Assembly (NCBI GenBank): GCA_041690255.1
Contig: JAWLHU010000011.1
Coordinates: 62,001-126,000 of the forward strand
Reading direction: 5' to 3'
Source of the DNA: JAWLHU01 sp041690255
Lineage (GTDB): Bacteria > Bacillota > Sulfobacillia > Symbiobacteriales > Symbiobacteriaceae
Length of the DNA: 64,000 nucleotides
The notes below the pieces were generated by a model. The model was not told the origin of the DNA and did not search any database. It saw nothing but the letters and a program-made list of their open reading frames with translations. Both the position numbers and the translations under genes were made by a program. Of this stretch, positions 53,425 through 61,569 are shown piece after piece; the first letter of the stretch is position 1; every line of letters begins with the position of its first letter.

Positions 53425-53562
53425 GAGTAAAGGCGCAAACCCACCGTCGCTTCGCTCCGATCGCCGACCTTGCGGTCGGCTTCAAGCGGAACACGCGGTC
53501 GATTTGAGCCGGAACGACTGGTCGATTTGGATCGGAACAGGTGGTCGATTTCGCCGGAATAC

Positions 53563-54117
53563 GCAGTTGAGGCTACTGTTGGCCCAGACGCAATTCGTGG
53601 AGCAACAGATAGAAACGGTCGACAAGGCGATTGAAGACGCCCTCACGGAGGTCTTGGGTGCCCCCCAGAGCCCTACCGCCACCCAATGGAGACGGTCCCG
53701 GGAGTAGGGCCGGTAGTGCTCGCTACTCTGCTTGGAGAGATCGCCGATATCCGTGCGTTCCCCAGTGCCAAACAACTCATCGCCTACGCGGGGATCGACG
53801 CTAGCGTCAGCGAGCCCGGGGAGTTCCAAGGGTCTCGTATGCACATCTCCAAGCGCGGAAGCCCATATCTCAGGCGCGCACCGTGGCATTGTGCACACAA
53901 CGCCAGGCTCTCAGATCCGAGAATGTCCGCCTACTACCAGAACAAGATCCACGCCGGCAAACACCCGAAGGTTGCGCAGGTCGCCCTGATGAGGAAGATG
54001 GTGGTGGTGCTCTACCATGTGTGGAAGAGCGGCCAACCGTACGATCCCGAGACCAAGACAACAAAACAGCCCGACCCCTTCATGGCGGGGCCGGGCTACC
54101 TGCATTCACCTTGTTAA
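53563..54117 (+). pseudogene. IS110-family transposase, C-terminal fragment with frameshift
   Basis: The linker (LRLLLAQTQFVEQQIETVDK, AIEDALTEVL) is followed one base out of frame by HPMETVPGVGPVVLATLLGE, AKQLIAYAGIDASVSEPGEF, SKRGSPYLRRAPWHCAHNAR and VALMRKMVVVLYHVWKSG, the Transposase_20 domain. The shift maps to a C6 run at 53661-53666. The N-terminal DEDD catalytic domain is missing. Confidence 0.8.
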
Positions 54118-54505
54118 CTTTGCCCCGGTACCCGATTTGGGGTCCGGTTGGCTACTTTCACCGAACTTTCGTTCGTCACATTTCGACTTGACCGGATTTC
54201 CCCTCGACAAGCCCGCAAGGGTACCGCATCGGGACGGCTTCTGTAGCCTCCGGCGTCCGGCCTTGCACCGACCTTACCTGCTCCGAGGCGAATGGCGCGA
54301 TAGCGGTTCAATCGGCCCCGTTGGTTGGAGAAGTCGCACCACACCAACTGAGCCCCCCGCTCATCGACAGCGGGGGTCGAATTCTGTCGATTCTTGATGC
54401 CCATTTCGCATTTTGCAATCCACTCATCCACAAGGGATGCGGCATGGCTCTAGGGAATTGAGTAAGGGAGCCTCCCGAACACGCTCGCGAGAGGATGACA
54501 AATTG
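54118..54505. other. Intergenic region with hairpin, no gene seen
   Basis: A hairpin CCCCCGCT (54354-54361) / AGCGGGGG (54369-54376) lies near the right side. It may be an IS end or terminator. No convincing coding region on either strand; the composition still looks like the island debris at its left part. Confidence 0.45.
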
Positions 54506-55615
54506 GTGCGATTGGATGAATTCACATACGTTCCCCTCGATGCCCGAGAGAAGGGCCTCAAGTACCTGGCCAATCTGATCGGTGATCCCACGGCCGATAC
54601 GGCGATGCTACAGGAGAGCCTGGAGCGGTCCCTGTCCATTGCTTTCCATGCCGGGAGCCTGTTCTATCAGGCCGGGGACCAGTGGGTCGACACGGAAGAG
54701 GAAGCGGACACGGTCGCCTTCCGAACCGAGTTCCACACCCCGACGGGCGAAGAGATCCTGGCCCGCTGTACACTGAACAAGAACCCCAACCGGCAGAAGT
54801 GGTTCGGTCTCTTTTTCCAGGCGGCCCGACGAGAAGGGTTCGTGATCGGGGATCTCTACTTCAAGACCTGGGCCGATGGCGGACGCTTCCTGGAGGAGCT
54901 GGCCGATATGGCGATCCCTGAGAAGTGGTCCTACATTCAATACGCCTCCAAGCAGGCGCACCCGATCCTGAAGTCGTTCATTGAGAAGACCTATGAACGG
55001 GTGAAGCAGCAGCAGCGGATCGTCCGGGGCGATGGAAAGGTGCTCTTCAACACCGGGTTGATCAACACCTGGTTCAAAGAGATCTACATCGTGGCCGATG
55101 TCGACCCGGAGAACAGCTTCCGTCTGCTAAATGCCCGTCCCTTGCTCGAGAACGACCGGATCGTACTCGAGACCTTCCGGAACCAGAAGCCAGCCATGGC
55201 GACCTTCTTTACCGAATTGACCGATGTCGTCTTCAACCCCGACCTCGACGTCCTCACCGACGACGCCCATATTATTGAGGACAACTACGACCGAGTCCCC
55301 CCTGAATACCAGAAGATGCGGAAGAGCCAGGTCTTCGCTCTCTTCCAGTCTGCGATCGAGTTCGCCCGGGTCATGGCCCGGCGGAACTACAAGCTGATCA
55401 TTCCGCAGTTCTACAAGGAGCAGATCCAGTTCCTCATGCCGATCTACCTCTCCGGCGAGTTCACCGGGTCGCCGGACTTCGCTCTGGTGCTGGAGAAGAT
55501 CAACAACTGCTACCGCGGCAACACGATCCTGACCCTGGACATGGCCTATCAGAATGCCCGATTGATCGCCAAGCCGGATACCACCTGGCTCAACCCTGAC
55601 GGCGAAGCCGAGTAG
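54506..55615 (+). CDS. DUF3825-domain protein
   Basis: 369 residues from GTG 54506, AGAGGATG upstream. Helical N-terminal domain (PLDAREKGLKYLANLIGDP), then LADMAIPEKWSYIQYASKQA, VKQQQRIVRGDGKVLFNTGL and EIYIVADVDPENSF, which I recognise as DUF3825. The domain sometimes accompanies RNA-binding modules in other proteins; none is evident here. No signal or membrane segments, so cytoplasmic. GC returns to the high background, marking the island's right boundary. It ends at a bidirectional terminator. Confidence 0.65.
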   Translation: MRLDEFTYVPLDAREKGLKYLANLIGDPTADTAMLQESLERSLSIAFHAGSLFYQAGDQWVDTEEEADTVAFRTEFHTPTGEEILARCTLNKNPNRQKWFGLFFQAARREGFVIGDLYFKTWADGGRFLEELADMAIPEKWSYIQYASKQAHPILKSFIEKTYERVKQQQRIVRGDGKVLFNTGLINTWFKEIYIVADVDPENSFRLLNARPLLENDRIVLETFRNQKPAMATFFTELTDVVFNPDLDVLTDDAHIIEDNYDRVPPEYQKMRKSQVFALFQSAIEFARVMARRNYKLIIPQFYKEQIQFLMPIYLSGEFTGSPDFALVLEKINNCYRGNTILTLDMAYQNARLIAKPDTTWLNPDGEAE

Positions 55616-55622
55616 AAAGTGC

Positions 55623-55652
55623 GAAGGCCGTGGGGGTGATCCCACGGCCTTC
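55623..55652. terminator. Bidirectional terminator
   Basis: GAAGGCCGTGGG (55623-55634) pairs perfectly with CCCACGGCCTTC (55641-55652) between convergent genes. Confidence 0.85.
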
Positions 55653-55663
55653 ATGATGCGCGT

Positions 55664-56767
55664 TTAGTGGAGGTCCACCAGGGCAGTCCCCTTCAGCTTG
55701 AAGCCGAAGTAGACCATGACTCGCAGCGTCTGTCCGGCGCTGACGTCGTACTGGCTGGAGTCAAAGTCCAGGTGGTAGGCGCCGGTCGCCGGGTCAAACC
55801 CGATCTGATGGCCGTAGGTGTAGCCGGCGATCAGTTGGTTGGTGGCGGCATCGCGGACACGGACGGTCACCGAGTCATCCAGGGAGCAGTCACCGTAGGT
55901 GAATTGGACCGGCAGGGTATCCCCGTCGTTCATCTCGGCGGTCGTGCTCGTGCTGAGGGGGGCGGCGAAGGTCAGGCCCTGCCCGGCCCGGCAGAGGCCG
56001 ATCGGGCTGTACTCGTCCCGGTACTCCCAGGAGAGCAGGTCGTGGAAGTTGCCGGCGCAGCCGGTGCCCGAAACGAAGCCAACGTAGGCCTGGGCACCGC
56101 CCACCGTCGCGGGGATATCCACCGTATAGGAGAGGGTGGCCGCGACCGGGCGCTGCGCGGTCTCTGCGAGCCGCACCTCCAGGTTGTCGCCGGCGGCGTC
56201 GTAGTCGACCCAGGCGTACCAGGTTTCACCGTTGTTCATGGGCGAGGCAATCGCCGTCTGCACGGCCGAATCGATACTCCCGTTTAGGTTGATCCCCACG
56301 TGGTTCCCGTTCTGCTCATCCCATCCGCCGTTGTTCCAGGTGTCGAACTCGACCCCGACGCTGTTGGCCAGGCCCTGGTAGCCGATCCCGCCACCGCCGG
56401 CGCCTGCCCCGGCGTTCTGCGGCCGTACGACGAAGACCATGCCGTCGGCGCCCTGCACCCCGTCCGTGTCGATACAGCCCATGGGCTGCGTGAACTGGAA
56501 GGAGAAGGCGGTGCTGAATCCGGCCGTCAGATCGACCGGGGCGCTGCTGTAGACCGCCCCGGCCTGGTTTACGCTCTGGGTCAGGCGAATCCGGTCACTG
56601 ACCTGGACGGCGCTCAGTTCCATGTTCAGGCCGGTCACCTCGGAGAAGTTCGGGTAGGAGAGCACGGTGGCCGCCTCCGAGCCCACGGGCACGGCCAGGG
56701 CGGCGAGCAGGGCGAGCGAGAGCCCGCCGGCCAGCCCCCGCCAGAGGCCGCTTCTCTTGGAGCACAT
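55664..56767 (-). CDS. Secreted L-type (legume-like) lectin-domain protein
   Basis: 367 residues with a signal peptide (LAGGLSLALLAALAVPVGSEA). Residues ~33-245 form a legume-lectin-like beta sandwich: SVNQAGAVYSSAPVDL, FSFQFTQ, GADGMVFVVRPQNAG and the metal/sugar-binding SVGVEFDTWNNGGWDEQNGN, then HVGINLNG. A ~110-residue beta-rich C-terminal domain with two Cys follows. Likely an extracellular carbohydrate-binding protein. The start ATG follows GGAGGGATC. Confidence 0.82.
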   Translation of the reverse strand: MCSKRSGLWRGLAGGLSLALLAALAVPVGSEAATVLSYPNFSEVTGLNMELSAVQVSDRIRLTQSVNQAGAVYSSAPVDLTAGFSTAFSFQFTQPMGCIDTDGVQGADGMVFVVRPQNAGAGAGGGGIGYQGLANSVGVEFDTWNNGGWDEQNGNHVGINLNGSIDSAVQTAIASPMNNGETWYAWVDYDAAGDNLEVRLAETAQRPVAATLSYTVDIPATVGGAQAYVGFVSGTGCAGNFHDLLSWEYRDEYSPIGLCRAGQGLTFAAPLSTSTTAEMNDGDTLPVQFTYGDCSLDDSVTVRVRDAATNQLIAGYTYGHQIGFDPATGAYHLDFDSSQYDVSAGQTLRVMVYFGFKLKGTALVDLH

Positions 56768-56780
56768 ACAGATCCCTCCC

Positions 56781-56806
56781 TCGGATGCTTGGATCCTTGC
56801 ATCCGA
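56781..56806 (-). promoter_or_regulatory. Leader hairpin abutting lectin ribosome binding site
   Basis: On the minus strand TCGGATGC pairs with GCATCCGA (loop ten bases), ending right at GAGGGAGGGATC, the ribosome binding site of the lectin gene. A further GC-rich structured stretch lies upstream (56840-56905, CCGGTTACCGG). Candidate post-transcriptional control; not matched to a known class. Confidence 0.4.
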
Positions 56807-56913
56807 TAGAACGAGGGACCAGGATGAATCGTCGGGGTTTCGAAGGATCTTCGCCCGCCGGTAACCGGCTGCCGATCGTCATGCGCCGGAAGGCCGGTGC
56901 GCAGGGCACCCAA

Positions 56914-57099
56914 TCACAGGATCCCCTCAGCGGTCAACCAGATCACGACGAGCAAGATCAGGATGGCCAGCATGATCATGGACAGGGTGAAGAGCGGCTC
57001 ATAGTAGAGGCCAGCGATAAAGGAGAGGACCATAATCCCCAGGTACCCAAGGGCGATGCGGAGGATCCAGTTCGGTTTCGTCTTCTCCTTGTTCTTCAT
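56914..57099 (-). CDS. Small two-helix membrane protein
   Basis: 61 residues: basic start MKNKEKTKPNW, then two hydrophobic helices (ILRIALGYLGIMVLSFIAGL and LFTLSMIMLAILILLVVIWL). AGAGGTG lies about ten bases before ATG 57099. Family not recognised. Divergent from the aminotransferase gene. Confidence 0.65.
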   Translation of the reverse strand: MKNKEKTKPNWILRIALGYLGIMVLSFIAGLYYEPLFTLSMIMLAILILLVVIWLTAEGIL

Positions 57100-57311
57100 G
57101 TGTGAAAAACACCTCTTATGTGATAGTTATGTACGTAAAGACGTCGATTGGGGTCAATCGGTTCTGGCTTCCTGACAAATTTGGTCGCGAATCGGGTCCA
57201 TTCAATTCTGCATAGGGCCAGCAGGAACCTGAGTGGGGATGTGCCGAATATACATTTTTGCATAGGCGTCACTGGACTGCCCACCAAGCAGATGCGTAAG
57301 GAGGAACTGGT

Positions 57312-58685
57312 ATGACCCAGACCACAAAGCACATCCGGCTGAAGACGGCCGTTCCGGGGCCGGTCTCCCAGGAGATCATGAGCCGGAAGGATCGCTTGAT
57401 TGCCAATGCCTTCTCGATCCATGTCCCGGTCGCCATTCAAGAGGCTCATGGGGCCCTGGTCCACGACGTGGACGGCAACGTCTTCATCGATCTGGCCGGC
57501 GGTCTCGGCTGCATGAACGTGGGCCACTCGCATCCAAAGGTGGTGGCGGCGATTCAGGAGAGCGCCGGCCGCTTCACCCACACCGACTTCTCCGTGATCA
57601 TGTATGACAGCTACGTTCGGCTGGCCGAGCGGCTGACCAAGCTGGCCCCCGGCGACTTCGCCAAGAAGGCCTGCTTCTTTAACGCCGGCGCTGAGGCGGT
57701 GGAGAATGCGGTCAAGTTCGCCCGGAAGTTCACCGGCAAGCGGGCGGTGATCGCCCTGGAGGGTGCCTTCCATGGCCGGACCAACCTGACCATGGCCCTC
57801 ACCTCCAAGACCAAGCCGTACAAGGAGGGCTTCGGCCCGTTCGCCCCCGAGATCTACCGGGTGCCTGCCCCCTACACCTACCGCCGTCCAGCCTCCATGA
57901 CCGAGGCGGAGCACGTCAAGTTCTGTGCGGACGCCCTGGAGAGGGCCCTGACCACCATGGTCGCCCCGTCGGACCTGGCGGCGATCATCCTCGAGCCGGT
58001 ACAGGGTGAGGGCGGGTTCGTGCCGCTGCACCCCGACTATCTGAAGCGGGTCCAGGAGCTGGCCAAGAAGCACGACTTCCTGATCATTGCCGACGAGATC
58101 CAGTCGGGCTTTGGCCGAACCGGTACCTTCTTCGCCTCCGAGCAGTTGGGCCTCGTCCCTGACCTGATCACCGTGGGCAAGTCCCTGGCTGCCGGCCTGC
58201 CGCTCTCGGGCGTGATCGGGCGGGCCGAGATCCTGGACGCTCCCGGCGACTCGACCATCGGCGGTACCTATGTGGGCAACCCGGTCGCCTGCGCCGCGGC
58301 GAATGCGGTTCTCGACGTGATCGAGGAGGAGAATTTGGTCGAGCGGGCGAAGTCCGTGGGGGACATTTTCCGCAAGCGGTTCTCCGCCATTGCCACCCGG
58401 CTGGATGCCCTGTCCGGCTCCAAGCTCCAGGTGGGCGAGGTGCGCGGCCTCGGCGCCATGATCGGCATGGAGATGGTCAAGGACCGGGCCACCAAGGAAG
58501 CGGCTGCGGCCGAGGTCAACCAGATCATGGGGAAGTGCATCGATCGCGGCGTGATCATTGTCAAGTGCGGCATTTACGGAAACGTGCTTCGCATGCTGGT
58601 GCCGCTGGTGATCACCGACGACCAGTTGAACGAGGCGCTCGATGTGCTTGAGGAGGCCTGCGTCGAGGTCGCACAGGGCAAGTAA
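57312..58685 (+). CDS. gabT: 4-aminobutyrate-type class III aminotransferase
   Basis: 457 residues. Class III PLP motifs: GCMNVGHSHPKVVAAI, FFNAGAEAVENAVKFAR, GAFHGRT, ILEPVQGEGGF, LIIADEIQSGFGRTGTFFAS and the Schiff-base Lys in ITVGKSLAAGLPLSGVIGR. Sequence and length fit GabT, which transfers the amino group of GABA to 2-oxoglutarate; related omega-amino acids cannot be excluded. AAGGAGG precedes ATG 57312. No gabD is present in the window. Followed by a bidirectional terminator. Confidence 0.88.
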   Translation: MTQTTKHIRLKTAVPGPVSQEIMSRKDRLIANAFSIHVPVAIQEAHGALVHDVDGNVFIDLAGGLGCMNVGHSHPKVVAAIQESAGRFTHTDFSVIMYDSYVRLAERLTKLAPGDFAKKACFFNAGAEAVENAVKFARKFTGKRAVIALEGAFHGRTNLTMALTSKTKPYKEGFGPFAPEIYRVPAPYTYRRPASMTEAEHVKFCADALERALTTMVAPSDLAAIILEPVQGEGGFVPLHPDYLKRVQELAKKHDFLIIADEIQSGFGRTGTFFASEQLGLVPDLITVGKSLAAGLPLSGVIGRAEILDAPGDSTIGGTYVGNPVACAAANAVLDVIEEENLVERAKSVGDIFRKRFSAIATRLDALSGSKLQVGEVRGLGAMIGMEMVKDRATKEAAAAEVNQIMGKCIDRGVIIVKCGIYGNVLRMLVPLVITDDQLNEALDVLEEACVEVAQGK

Positions 58686-58738
58686 GGGTTTCCTGTCCCG
58701 GGTGGGGCAGGGACGTGCAGAGGGGACAGACAGAGAGA

Positions 58739-58774
58739 GAAGGGCGGCGCTCCACCATGGAGCAGCCGCCCTTC
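58739..58774. terminator. Bidirectional terminator
   Basis: GAAGGGCGGC (58739-58748) pairs with GCCGCCCTTC (58765-58774), with inner GCTCC/GGAGC pairing, between convergent genes. Confidence 0.8.
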
Positions 58775-58797
58775 CAAACGTTTACGTCTCTGCTCCC

Positions 58798-59025
58798 TCA
58801 GTCGTCTGAGCGAGCAACTAACTGACAGAGTTCACCGACGGTCTCTACGTCCACGAGCAGTTCCTCAGATAGTTCGACCCCGAACTCATTCTCGAGGGCA
58901 TCGACCAGGTTTTCCACATCGGTATCATACTCCTCTGCCAGCTCAGTCACCGTCGTGTGAAAGGTGACCGAGCGATCCCCAATCTGGTCACGGATCAGCT
59001 TGAGCGCATCGTGTTTTATGCTCAT
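58798..59025 (-). CDS. Acyl-carrier-like protein lacking the phosphopantetheine serine
   Basis: 75 residues from ATG 59025, GGAGGTG ten bases upstream. The sequence has the four-helix acyl carrier pattern: VTELAEEYDTDVENLVDALE, NEFGVELSEELLVDVETVGE, LCQLVARSDD. Aligning ALENEFG with the usual ALEEEFG puts Asp of YDT where the modified Ser of DSL should be, and no Ser is nearby. It cannot carry 4'-phosphopantetheine at the normal site. It lies 47 bases downstream of the YeeE/YedE gene and may share its transcript. Confidence 0.75.
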   Translation of the reverse strand: MSIKHDALKLIRDQIGDRSVTFHTTVTELAEEYDTDVENLVDALENEFGVELSEELLVDVETVGELCQLVARSDD

Positions 59026-59072
59026 TGGCACAAGGCACCTCCGGGGCGTATTGTCGCCCGGCAATCCTCCGC

Positions 59073-60491
59073 CTATGCACCGGGTTGATCGCGATCGTCG
59101 GTCAACTCTGGAGCCGGATGCCCCCGCAGAAGCCGCTTCATGCTAATCCCTTCGGTGCTGCTGGCGATCACGTCCTTGCTGCGCAGCCCTGTCTCCCGCA
59201 GGGCATAGCGCAGGGAGAGGGCCAGCAAAATGGCCAGGACCGCCGTGTACCCCAATGCCGTTGCCACCTGTGCTGCCTGTCCTGTACCGGCCAGTTCCAC
59301 CAGGCTCGCCCTCGACAGCAGGACGTGTCGCTGAAGCCAGCTATCGATCTCCTCGCTGAACAGGGCATGGGGCAGATACCCCACGGCGAACCCGGGAAGG
59401 GCGACCAGTGCGGTCATGTAGCCGAGCCCCAGCCGGGTGTATGTGCGGATCTCACAGCCCAGCATCCAGACGCTGCCCAGGGCCAGCAGGGGTGCTCCCA
59501 GCAGATGCCCGATGTGCAGGAGTTCCCCCATCGCACCCGTACCGGGAGCGGGCCGGTCAAAGAGGAGCCAACCGACCAGCATGGCGACCTGGAGGATGAG
59601 GATAGCCGTCAGCACCGCGGTGAAGGGAAAGAGGCCGACGAACATCCGGCGGGTCAGATAGCCAATCTTGTGGCGCACCGCCTCGTGCTCCCGTCCGCCG
59701 ATCATCAGGGCCACGTTGGGGCTGAGCAGGGCGCAGGCGGTGCCGAATCCGGTCTTCCCGACACCAACCCCCATGAGCAGGCCAGTCAACAGCAGCAGCA
59801 GCAAATCGGGACCGATCTGGCTGATGCTGCCCGGCCAATCACCGAACAACCCACCGCCCAGGACCGCACCGAAGAAGAGCAGGGCGATGGCCAGCGTGGC
59901 CCAGCGCAGCCGGTCGGATCTGGGGTTGTAGGTGGGGTCATACCCGACGGCGTCAAAGCTCAGGCCAAACTCCCGGGCCTGGCGGACAAACCGCTTGGTC
60001 TCCTGGGGTTTGAAGTGGTACCCGATACCCAGGCGGGCGTAGATCCAGAGCCCGAGGGGACTGACGATCAGCATGAGCAGCGTCACGACCACGCTGGCGA
60101 TGCTCATGGCACCCAGCCCGCCCAGGACATGGTGTGTCGTGCATCCGCCGGCGAGGCGGGTGCCGAAGCTGAAGAGGACCGCACCCGAGAATGCCAGGAG
60201 GAGGGCCCGAGGCTCATACCGGACCCAGGACCGGAACTCCCGTTCCATGAGAGCGACCAGGCTGCCACCCGCGATGACGCCCAGGGAGAGCCATCCCACG
60301 TCGATCCCGTACGCCCGGGCGAGTGGGCCCTCCCCGCTTACGAAGAGAGCCTCCACCGCCGCAAACATGCTGCCGAACGCGGTGGTGAAGGTGACAAAGG
60401 TTCCGTACCGCCAATAGTGGAGTACCTCGGCGGTGCCGATCAACACCCCGGAGACCCAGGCGGGCCACTGATCGCGAATGAGACGTTGCAT
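59073..60491 (-). CDS. YeeE/YedE-family sulfur-compound transporter (first)
   Basis: 472 residues, about ten hydrophobic helices. Family-type Cys motifs are RLAGGCTTHHVLGGLGAM, GTACALLSPNVALMIG and LGCEIRTYTRLGLGY. YeeE/YedE (TsuA) proteins import thiosulfate; a related clade (YedE/FdhT) is linked to selenium metabolism. ATG 60491 is preceded by GGAAGG. Divergent from the LysR gene, and similar along its length to the transporter at 61570-63054. Confidence 0.87.
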   Translation of the reverse strand: MQRLIRDQWPAWVSGVLIGTAEVLHYWRYGTFVTFTTAFGSMFAAVEALFVSGEGPLARAYGIDVGWLSLGVIAGGSLVALMEREFRSWVRYEPRALLLAFSGAVLFSFGTRLAGGCTTHHVLGGLGAMSIASVVVTLLMLIVSPLGLWIYARLGIGYHFKPQETKRFVRQAREFGLSFDAVGYDPTYNPRSDRLRWATLAIALLFFGAVLGGGLFGDWPGSISQIGPDLLLLLLTGLLMGVGVGKTGFGTACALLSPNVALMIGGREHEAVRHKIGYLTRRMFVGLFPFTAVLTAILILQVAMLVGWLLFDRPAPGTGAMGELLHIGHLLGAPLLALGSVWMLGCEIRTYTRLGLGYMTALVALPGFAVGYLPHALFSEEIDSWLQRHVLLSRASLVELAGTGQAAQVATALGYTAVLAILLALSLRYALRETGLRSKDVIASSTEGISMKRLLRGHPAPELTDDRDQPGA

Positions 60492-60570
60492 GGGTTTACC
60501 TTCCTCTACAGGGGAAGCGACATACTACGGTGAATGATCTCTTAGCACGAAAAGGGAGCCACTGATACTT

Positions 60571-61482
60571 GTGAATGAACTGATTGACCTCTATCAACTG
60601 CGAATCTTTGTAGCCGTAGCCCGCCACCTGAGCTTCACGAAGGCGGCTGAAGAACTCTATATCTCCCAGCCCACGGTCAGCCTGCAGGTGAAGAACCTGG
60701 AGGAGAGCCTGGGAACCAAGCTGTTCCTGCGGTCGCCGGGACAGATCGCACTTACCCCTGCCGGCGAGGCGCTTCTGGCCCAGGCTGAGGAGATCCTGAG
60801 CAGTTCCGCCCGGCTGCGGGACCTGGTCGAGCGGGCCAAGCGGCGAGATCCCGCCCGGGTTCAGGTGGGGGTGAGTACCTCGGCCATGCTGTCGGTCCTC
60901 GCCGCCGTCGCGGGTACGGTGGAGCAGTACCGGGAGCGCAGCCGGATCGATGTGAAACTGGCTAACTCGGGCAGTCTGCAGGAAGCGCTCCTGGAGAACC
61001 GGCTGGACTTCGCCGTCCTCTCCGGGCCCGTCGATTCCTCGCAGCTCAACACGGAGGAGCTGTGCCAGGAGGAACTGATCCTGGTCGTCTCGCCCCAGCA
61101 CCGGTGGGCGTCGGTGGGGAGACTCCCCCTCCGGGAGCTGAGCCAGGAGGTTCTTCTGGTGCGTGAGGTCGGGGCTGGCAGCAGGGCGGTGGTCGATCAG
61201 GTACTCCGCAAGAAGCGGATCACCACACCCCGCCTGCTGGAACTGTCGGACCAGGCGGCGCTGGCCCGTGGTGTCACGCTCAATATCGGGCCGGGGATCC
61301 TCCCGCGCAGAGCCGTGGAGTGCCACCTCGCCTCCGGATTGGTCCGTGAGGTGGCGGTGGAGGGGGTTCACTTTACCCTCCCGGTCCAGCTGGCGTACCA
61401 CCAGGACAAGCTGTTCCGGCCGCTTGAGCGAGAGATCATCAGCACGCTCTTTCAGTTCTGCGAGCGGCCTTCATCCCAATAG
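60571..61482 (+). CDS. LysR-family transcriptional regulator
   Basis: 303 residues from GTG 60571. N-terminal LysR HTH: LYQLRIFVAVARHLSFTKAA, EELYISQPTVSLQVKNLEES and LGTKLFLRSPG. The effector domain shows VQVGVSTSAMLSVLAAVAG and ELILVVSPQHRW. It sits between the two YeeE/YedE genes and diverges from one, so it probably regulates sulfur (or selenium) uptake, as CysB/CysL-type regulators do (inference). Confidence 0.9.
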   Translation: MNELIDLYQLRIFVAVARHLSFTKAAEELYISQPTVSLQVKNLEESLGTKLFLRSPGQIALTPAGEALLAQAEEILSSSARLRDLVERAKRRDPARVQVGVSTSAMLSVLAAVAGTVEQYRERSRIDVKLANSGSLQEALLENRLDFAVLSGPVDSSQLNTEELCQEELILVVSPQHRWASVGRLPLRELSQEVLLVREVGAGSRAVVDQVLRKKRITTPRLLELSDQAALARGVTLNIGPGILPRRAVECHLASGLVREVAVEGVHFTLPVQLAYHQDKLFRPLEREIISTLFQFCERPSSQ

Positions 61483-61518
61483 CCCGGTCTGATCCCAATT
61501 TCTCGGTCCGGACGTAGC

Positions 61519-61555
61519 AAGAGGCAGGATACCCCCCGGGGTCTCCTGCCTCTTT
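61519..61555. terminator. Terminator between LysR and second transporter
   Basis: AAGAGGCAGGA (61519-61529) pairs with TCCTGCCTCTT (61544-61554), followed by T on the plus strand; also usable from the minus strand. Confidence 0.8.
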
Positions 61556-61569
61556 GACGCTTGTTTCGG

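Noticed and set aside
56840..56910. Class I c-di-GMP riboswitch upstream of the lectin gene
   Set aside because: Only a weak likeness to the 3' stem; the conserved 5' elements are not present.
57170..57270. Sigma-54 promoter before gabT
   Set aside because: No proper TGGCAC-N5-TTGC arrangement; TGGC and TTGCAT occur but with the wrong spacing.
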